A stretch of DNA of 9,301 nt from CAMAVK01 sp964362485 (GTDB lineage: Archaea; Nanobdellota; Nanobdellia; Woesearchaeales; GW2011-AR9), in NCBI GenBank assembly GCA_964362485.1, contig CAYIEX010000073.1, positions 1 to 9,301 on the forward strand, in the 5' to 3' direction. The position numbers were made by a program, and so were the translations under genes. The notes below the pieces were generated by a model. That model was not told the DNA's origin. It searched no databases and was given only the letters and a program-made list of their open reading frames with translations. Of the stretch, positions 5,024-9,301 are shown piece after piece (position 1 is the first letter of the stretch; each line of letters starts with the position of its first letter).

Positions 5024-6669
5024 CACTTCACTATCAATCCATACACCTTCTCTACATTTATTTCCGCCACCACGATTGGCATGGTGATTTTCCATTTTTC
5101 GAGTACTGCTGGATGAATTTCTCCGATGATACCAATTTCGTGTTTATCGATGATGAGTTTTCCGACGCGGCCAGTAATGTAAGCGGGATGTTCTGTCTCG
5201 TGAATTGAAACTTGCAGACCAAGGGAACGTAATAGTACATCAATTGCTTGATGAATTTCGGTGAAGTCGGCTTTTTCATGGCATAGAGCAATTCCCAATG
5301 ACATAGTTTCGGTGATACCGCATTCTTCTTTTTTGTCAACGTTGAATACTTTGCCGGTTTCGAAGATGTTTTGCGGATACTCGTTATGTTGATTTGTGGC
5401 GAGAGTTCGGAGTAGGCTTGGTAGGAGAGAATGGCGCAAATGATTGTGCTCACCAATGGCATTTTTGAGGGGAATTATGGTTTGGTTCTCTTCTCTTAAT
5501 GTGTCAAGATCATCTTTTTGCATGAGATGGTAGTTACATACTTCAACAAGAGGAATGCCAATAAGAATCATGCGCAGTTTTCGGATGAATTTTTCAAGAG
5601 GATCTTCTTGACCAATTGTTGCTATTGTGGGGATGGTTGGCTCGAAGTTTTCATACCCATAGGCAATGGCGATGTCTTCAATGAAGTCTACCTCATGCAG
5701 GATATCCGCGCGATACGATGGAATGAGTACACTGCCTTTGTCATAGCCAAAGCCCATGCGTTCAAGATACTTTTTGAGATCTTTTTCAGTGAGATTGAGG
5801 CCGAGCATTTTATTGACATTGGCAAGGTTAATCTTAGATTTTTTTGGCGAGAGGTCTGGAGTGGTGATAACCTTTTTGCCATACACTATCTCGAGTGAGT
5901 AAATTTCTCCTCCCATGTCAGCGAGTGCTGTTACCATCATGTTGAGGGCAAGTTGAACGTTTTCTAAATTGATTCCCGTTGATTCAATAAAGACGTTTTT
6001 GGTTACAGTGGTTACTTTACCTGTATCTTCTGAGTTCGTAAATGGAAGCATGCACATGATACTGTTTTTAGCATCAATGAAGAAAGGATATTTTTTCCAG
6101 CCTTCAGTTAAATGTTTATAGGATCGGCCTTTGGGATGGAGTTCAGCAATATCACTGGCTTTCATTTCACTTGTGAAGCCAAGTGGTTTGAAATTAATAG
6201 TGGATGGGTCTTTAGCGATATAGGTTATGGGAAATTCGATATTATTTAATGGGTAAATTCCGTACGCTGATTTTTTACGATTGCGGCCGTGCGTTGTGGC
6301 GAGTTTTTCTTGTACCTGCATGATTTCTCGGATGCGCTCATCGGTAAAGGTAATATTTTTCACAATGGCGCATGCGGTGTAGGGCCGCATGGTAACGGAT
6401 GGATCAACGATTACTTTGTGTCCGCTCTTTTTTACGGTGTATGATTTGAGACCGGGTTTGGTTCCAATAAATGATGCGAGAGCGCGAGCGAAGCCTGGCT
6501 CAGAGAGCATGTCGGGGCGGTTGGGGAAGATTTCAACGTGGATTTCGTCGTTTTCGATTTTATCAAGATCCGTTCCAAGCATACTAATACGGTCTTTGAG
6601 TTCGTCAAGAGGAAGTTTCTTTCCGATTAATTGTTCTACTACTTTTTTATTAAGTATGACGCTTGGCAT
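5023..6669 (-). CDS. pheT: Phenylalanyl-tRNA synthetase beta subunit, archaeal type
   Basis: Beta subunit of the alpha2-beta2 enzyme that charges tRNA-Phe; it carries the editing region and helps position the tRNA. Its 548 residues are the normal length for archaeal and eukaryotic-type subunits, which lack the extra N- and C-terminal RNA-binding domains of bacterial PheT. Recognisable parts are an N-terminal domain with EIFPNRPDMLSEPG (46-59), a B3/B4 editing region (about 95-265) with QEKLATTHGRNRKKSAYGIY (120-139) and PFTNSEDTGKVT (209-220), a B5 domain (about 270-345) ending IPSYRADILHEVDFIEDIAI, and a C-terminal pseudo-catalytic fold (about 360-548) with HNHLRHSLLPSLL and NIFETGKVF. The start ATG lies one base after the stop of the preceding Yip1 gene. 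The nearest strong ribosome-binding sequence, GGAGG, is 14 bases upstream. It is the last gene of the pheS operon and converges on the 4620 gene. Confidence 0.96.
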   Translation of the reverse strand: MPSVILNKKVVEQLIGKKLPLDELKDRISMLGTDLDKIENDEIHVEIFPNRPDMLSEPGFARALASFIGTKPGLKSYTVKKSGHKVIVDPSVTMRPYTACAIVKNITFTDERIREIMQVQEKLATTHGRNRKKSAYGIYPLNNIEFPITYIAKDPSTINFKPLGFTSEMKASDIAELHPKGRSYKHLTEGWKKYPFFIDAKNSIMCMLPFTNSEDTGKVTTVTKNVFIESTGINLENVQLALNMMVTALADMGGEIYSLEIVYGKKVITTPDLSPKKSKINLANVNKMLGLNLTEKDLKKYLERMGFGYDKGSVLIPSYRADILHEVDFIEDIAIAYGYENFEPTIPTIATIGQEDPLEKFIRKLRMILIGIPLVEVCNYHLMQKDDLDTLREENQTIIPLKNAIGEHNHLRHSLLPSLLRTLATNQHNEYPQNIFETGKVFNVDKKEECGITETMSLGIALCHEKADFTEIHQAIDVLLRSLGLQVSIHETEHPAYITGRVGKLIIDKHEIGIIGEIHPAVLEKWKITMPIVVAEINVEKVYGLIVK

Positions 6670-6670
6670 T

Positions 6671-7264
6671 TTATGGAGCGAATCCTCCTGTTTGTAGTCC
6701 TGATAGGAGAATAATTACGGCTACGATAGTCACCATTACGATGAAAATGATACCAACTGGTATTAAAACTGCAGCTACACTTCGACCGATACTTAACTGG
6801 TGGCGTTCTTTGATTCCTATTATTAAAAGAATCAAACTATATACTGCAGCGAGGTTGCCGATCCAGGGTAGGAAACTGAAAATTCCTGGCCCTGTTGAAT
6901 AGGCACTGGCCTTAAATGTCTCAACAAAACCTTTTTTGCCTCCCAAGAGAGAGATGAAAAGGTGAATTAGACCAGCACCCACGTAGAGCATACCCCATGA
7001 GAAGAGGAGAATTAGGGGAAAGGCAAGAACGAGAATTCCCACAAGAAGGCCAGTTCCAAGTCCACCTAGTAACCCCATCGTGGGGTCTTGCACAAGGCCA
7101 AGGGTCATGAATGGGACAAATGTAAGAATGGTCAGTGCGAGGCTAATTGCTTCGATTGTGAGGTAAAATATTGTTGCTTTACGATATTGTTCTTTTGCTG
7201 GTAATTTGTTAAAAAATTCAGTCGGATTAAACATTACATTTTTCCAATCTTGCCATAGTCCCAT
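6671..7264 (-). CDS. Yip1-family membrane protein (second of a tandem pair)
   Basis: A 197-residue protein from the preferred ATG, with about five transmembrane helices, matching the Yip1 domain. The cytoplasmic start WKNVMFNPTEFFNKLP has the W...P..F..K.P pattern seen in prokaryotic members. LLFSWGMLYVGAGLIHLF is the conserved central helix, and LPWIGNLAAVYSLILLIIGI is the conserved C-terminal part, followed by IGRSVAAVLIPVGI. Eukaryotic Yip1 proteins act in vesicle traffic; prokaryotic members have no well-defined function, and no role is inferred beyond the membrane location. It is paralogous to the gene just upstream. The ATG at 7264 has GGTGA five bases ahead. An in-frame GTG at 7273 lies within that site and overlaps the upstream TGA, so it is less likely. 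It ends one base before pheT. Confidence 0.88.
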   Translation of the reverse strand: MGLWQDWKNVMFNPTEFFNKLPAKEQYRKATIFYLTIEAISLALTILTFVPFMTLGLVQDPTMGLLGGLGTGLLVGILVLAFPLILLFSWGMLYVGAGLIHLFISLLGGKKGFVETFKASAYSTGPGIFSFLPWIGNLAAVYSLILLIIGIKERHQLSIGRSVAAVLIPVGIIFIVMVTIVAVIILLSGLQTGGFAP

Positions 7265-7269
7265 TGTAT

Positions 7270-7277
7270 TCACCCAT
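7270..7277 (-). promoter_or_regulatory. Ribosome binding site deciding the start of the second Yip1 gene
   Basis: The minus strand reads ATGGGTGA, then AATAC and AACATG-type context resolving to the sequence GGTGA, five bases (ATACA), ATG at 7264. The element overlaps the TGA stop of the upstream gene and has the same layout as at pyrD. The GTG at 7273 is part of it. Confidence 0.55.
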
Positions 7278-7901
7278 TTATTCGCATCGCGGAAAAGAGA
7301 TAGAGGAAGTAAACGACATAGAGTCCAATTACGACGATCATCAGTATTCCTACTGGTATAATTATGGCTGCAGCAGCTTTTCCCGGGGTCATTTTTTGTC
7401 TTTTGTGTAATCCGATTCCTTGCAGGACATAACTATAAATTCCGGCGGCTGAACCGACAAGAGGAATGAATAATACGAGTTGCGNNNNNNNNNNGCTCCC
7501 AATAGTTGGGCAAAGAGATGAATTATTCCGCTCCATACATAGAGCATACCCCAGCTGAAGAGAAGCAAAAGTGGATAGGCTATGAGAAGTATAAGGAATA
7601 CTACTCCGGCAACTCCTGTAAAAGGAGCCGAGCTACTTGATGCTACTTTCATGGCTGCAAACATTAATGCCATAAAACCTATTATGATAAATAAAATGGC
7701 GAGAATAAACGCGCTTGTTTTCAGAGCGAAGATGGTTGGCTGCCTGTATCCAAGTGAAGTAGGAATTTTTTCATAAAATGATACGGGCTCTGTAATTATT
7801 TCCCACCACAACTTGAAGTAGCCCCTTGAGGGTTCTTTCGGTGATGGTTGTTGTGAAGGTTGTTTTGTAGATTGTTCAATAGTTTTTTTTACCGCAGCCA
7901 T
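7270..7901 (-). CDS. Yip1-family membrane protein (first of a tandem pair), interrupted by an assembly gap
   Basis: One gene that looks like two overlapping frames because 10 Ns interrupt it. The N-terminal part (from the ATG at 7901) has a polar Lys/Gln/Pro-rich tail (1-26), WWEIITEPVSFYEKIP (32-47), two or three helices, and LLFSWGMLYVWSGIIHLFAQLLG just before the gap. The C-terminal part, in another frame, resumes at QLVLFIPLVGSAAGIYSYVLQGIGL and ends in a hydrophobic helix and the TGA at 7270. Both halves align in order with the downstream Yip1 paralogue. That alignment predicts 18 codons across the junction. With the GC and CG bases retained at the edges this means about 50 missing bases, which also restores the frame; the full protein would have about 223 residues. 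The start overlaps the end of pheS by 13 nt, with GAGAGG seven bases upstream as a likely ribosome-binding site. Confidence 0.85.
7485..7494. other. Run of 10 Ns: scaffold gap
   Basis: Ten undetermined bases within the first Yip1 gene. Ten is a common placeholder length, so the number need not be the true distance. The flanking sequence reads GGAGC before and CGCAACTC after the gap on the coding (minus) strand. Frame continuity requires a true length equal to 2 modulo 3. Confidence 0.99.
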
Positions 7902-9301
7902 GTTTTTGCCTCTCGTAATTGTTTAAGATCATTACTATATAATTCGCGGATATCCGAGATTTTCCAGTATTCTCCAATAATGCGACCCATGCCTTGACCC
8001 CATGCTAGGATGGTACAATCGAATCCCAGGAGAGTTTTGGTTACTTCAGGTCGGAAGATTCCTGCGCCACCGAGTTCAACCCATTCTTTACGAACAGGGT
8101 GGAAAACATCAATTTCTAAACTTGGCTCGGTGTAGGGGAAGTGCGCTGGACGCATGCGTATCTTTTCATACCCCATTTTCTTATAAAATTCCTGGAGGTA
8201 GCCTTTTAAGTTTGCGAGTGTAGCTTGGGGGTCGATTACGATTCCTTCCACCTGGTCAAATTCAAAGAGATGTTTCCAATCCAGTGCTTCGTTGCGAAAT
8301 ACTTTTCCAACAGCAAAAAATTTGGCAGGAAGTTGTTCTTTTTTGAGTGATGCGATTGTTTTTGCGGAGAGGACAGTGGTGTGGGTTCGTAAAAGAATTT
8401 GTTCTGTTTCTTCTTTGGAGAATTGGTATCCCCAGCCACGGCTCCCTGTTTTGCCACCATGTTCATGCGCGTCTCTTACTTTTTCCCAGAGTGCTGGTAA
8501 TTTGGCTTTGCCGTGAAGATAGAACGTATCTTGCATTTCACGCGCGGGATGATCTTGCGGGACAAATAAAGCATCGAGGTCCCAAAAAGCAGATTGAACG
8601 TAATTGCCGGTCATTTCTTTAAATCCCATTTCAAGCCATATTTGGCGGATGTAATCGATTGCTTGGTTGGTAAAGTGGGTTTTACCGGTGGCGGTATTTG
8701 GGACGTTCACTGTGATATCATATGAGCGGAATTCTTTATTTTTCCACTCGCTGGTTTTGAGCATTCCTGGGGTGAGACGGTTGACGACATCTTGGGAAAT
8801 GTTTTCTTGTAATAATGCGTCGGCTATGGGTGTGAGGGTGATGGTGACTTTCTTTTTTTCTTCAATTTTAACAAAATTCTTTCTGCGTTTGAGATCTTCA
8901 AGCGTAGTTATTTCGGATGATCCTAACGCACTCATATCTAGTGGGAATTTTTTCTCTAAAAATAGTTCTGTGGGTGATTTTGTTTTGAGGAGGGTGGCGG
9001 CTTGCGGTCCGCGCTTTATGAGGAGTTCTTGTTCTTTTTTACTTTCAATTGCGCGCGCGCGCATGAGAAGACCGAGTGACGCGTTAACTTCTTCTGTTGA
9101 AAGATTGGAGTCTTTGGTTGCTTGGGAAAGTGTTTTGAATTCGCTTGAAAGAATTTGAAGAAATTGCTTTTCAGGGAGTCCTTGTTTTTGGTAGAGTTGA
9201 CCGTTTTTATCAAGGCTTATGAGTTTATGTATGACGCTCGTGATTTTGAGGACTTCTTTGTTTTCCAGCCACTGCAGCGCGCGCATGGTTTCCGTTTCAT
9301 C
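7889..9301 (-). CDS. pheS: Phenylalanyl-tRNA synthetase alpha subunit, archaeal type (5' end outside window)
   Basis: Catalytic subunit that activates phenylalanine with ATP and transfers it to tRNA-Phe. Residues are numbered from the ATG at 9286. The class II core is clear: helix and strand of motif 1 with IRQIWLEMGFKEM (213-225), SAFWDLDALFVPQDHPAREMQDTFY (232-256), motif 2 FFAVGKVFRNEA (323-334) with HLFEFDQVEG, the Phe-pocket strand WVELGGAGIFRPEV (402-415), and motif 3 ILAWGQGMGRI (426-436). The N-terminal region (1-170) is the winged-helix, tRNA-binding part of archaeal and eukaryotic alpha subunits. That ATG is probably internal. The frame stays open to the window edge (DET ET before the Met), and MRALQWLENK matches the middle of the first winged-helix domain rather than a start, so a few tens of residues are missing. 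The gene heads the operon and its last 13 nt overlap the first Yip1 gene. Confidence 0.96.
   Translation of the reverse strand, partial: DETETMRALQWLENKEVLKITSVIHKLISLDKNGQLYQKQGLPEKQFLQILSSEFKTLSQATKDSNLSTEEVNASLGLLMRARAIESKKEQELLIKRGPQAATLLKTKSPTELFLEKKFPLDMSALGSSEITTLEDLKRRKNFVKIEEKKKVTITLTPIADALLQENISQDVVNRLTPGMLKTSEWKNKEFRSYDITVNVPNTATGKTHFTNQAIDYIRQIWLEMGFKEMTGNYVQSAFWDLDALFVPQDHPAREMQDTFYLHGKAKLPALWEKVRDAHEHGGKTGSRGWGYQFSKEETEQILLRTHTTVLSAKTIASLKKEQLPAKFFAVGKVFRNEALDWKHLFEFDQVEGIVIDPQATLANLKGYLQEFYKKMGYEKIRMRPAHFPYTEPSLEIDVFHPVRKEWVELGGAGIFRPEVTKTLLGFDCTILAWGQGMGRIIGEYWKISDIRELYSNDLKQLREAKTWLR

Noticed and set aside
7270..7901. Two separate overlapping genes, or a frameshifted Yip1 pseudogene
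   Set aside because: The frame change falls exactly at the N run, both halves align in order to one Yip1 protein, and the predicted true gap length restores the frame.
9049..9063. GC-alternating tract in pheS, with similar GCGCGC runs near 210 and 9278
   Set aside because: All lie in coding sequence and are explained by Met-Arg-Ala-Arg codons (ATG CGC GCG); no repeat unit or structure beyond that.
1..9301. CRISPR array, tRNA or rRNA gene, insertion sequence, integrase or attachment site
   Set aside because: No regularly spaced repeats, no tRNA-like arms, no transposase or integrase reading frame and no terminal inverted repeats were seen on either strand.

Overview
The window looks archaeal. 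The main evidence is archaeal-type phenylalanyl-tRNA synthetase genes (an alpha subunit with an N-terminal winged-helix region and a beta subunit of 548 residues), archaeal TATA boxes at a fixed distance from start codons, and a two-transmembrane winged-helix protein whose C-terminal signature resembles proteins I know mainly from Woesearchaeota, Pacearchaeota and other DPANN lineages. The DPANN placement is inference from family resemblance, not a computed phylogeny. A run of 10 Ns marks a scaffold join, so this is probably a draft or metagenome-derived genome.

Layout. (1) Positions 1-3159, minus strand: a three-gene operon read from right to left. It encodes a membrane polyferredoxin of the NapH/NosR type with a His/Met-rich exterior segment, then a class-2-like dihydroorotate dehydrogenase (pyrD), then a peptidase U32-family protein cut by the window edge. 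(2) Positions 3160-5018: a patch of single genes. A short plus-strand protein resembling a degraded methyltransferase (3302-3850) converges on a membrane-anchored winged-helix regulator (3902-4420, minus). That regulator diverges from an unrecognised 132-residue protein (4620-5018, plus). (3) Positions 5023-9301, minus strand: a tightly packed operon of pheS (5' end outside the window), two tandem Yip1-family membrane proteins, and pheT. The first Yip1 gene holds the N gap, which makes it look frameshifted. Comparison with its neighbour predicts about 50 missing bases, which restores the frame.

How the genes relate. PheS and PheT form one enzyme, yet two membrane-protein genes sit between them with overlapping or abutting junctions, so their expression is probably coupled. 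In the left operon, a DHODH that would normally pass electrons to quinone is made with a membrane iron-sulfur protein, which suggests a shared membrane electron route. Three single genes each carry a TATA box centred 26.5 nt upstream of the ATG, as expected for leaderless mRNAs. Two operon-internal genes (pyrD and the second Yip1 gene) instead have GGTGA five bases before ATG. No tRNA, rRNA, CRISPR array, insertion sequence or integrase was seen.
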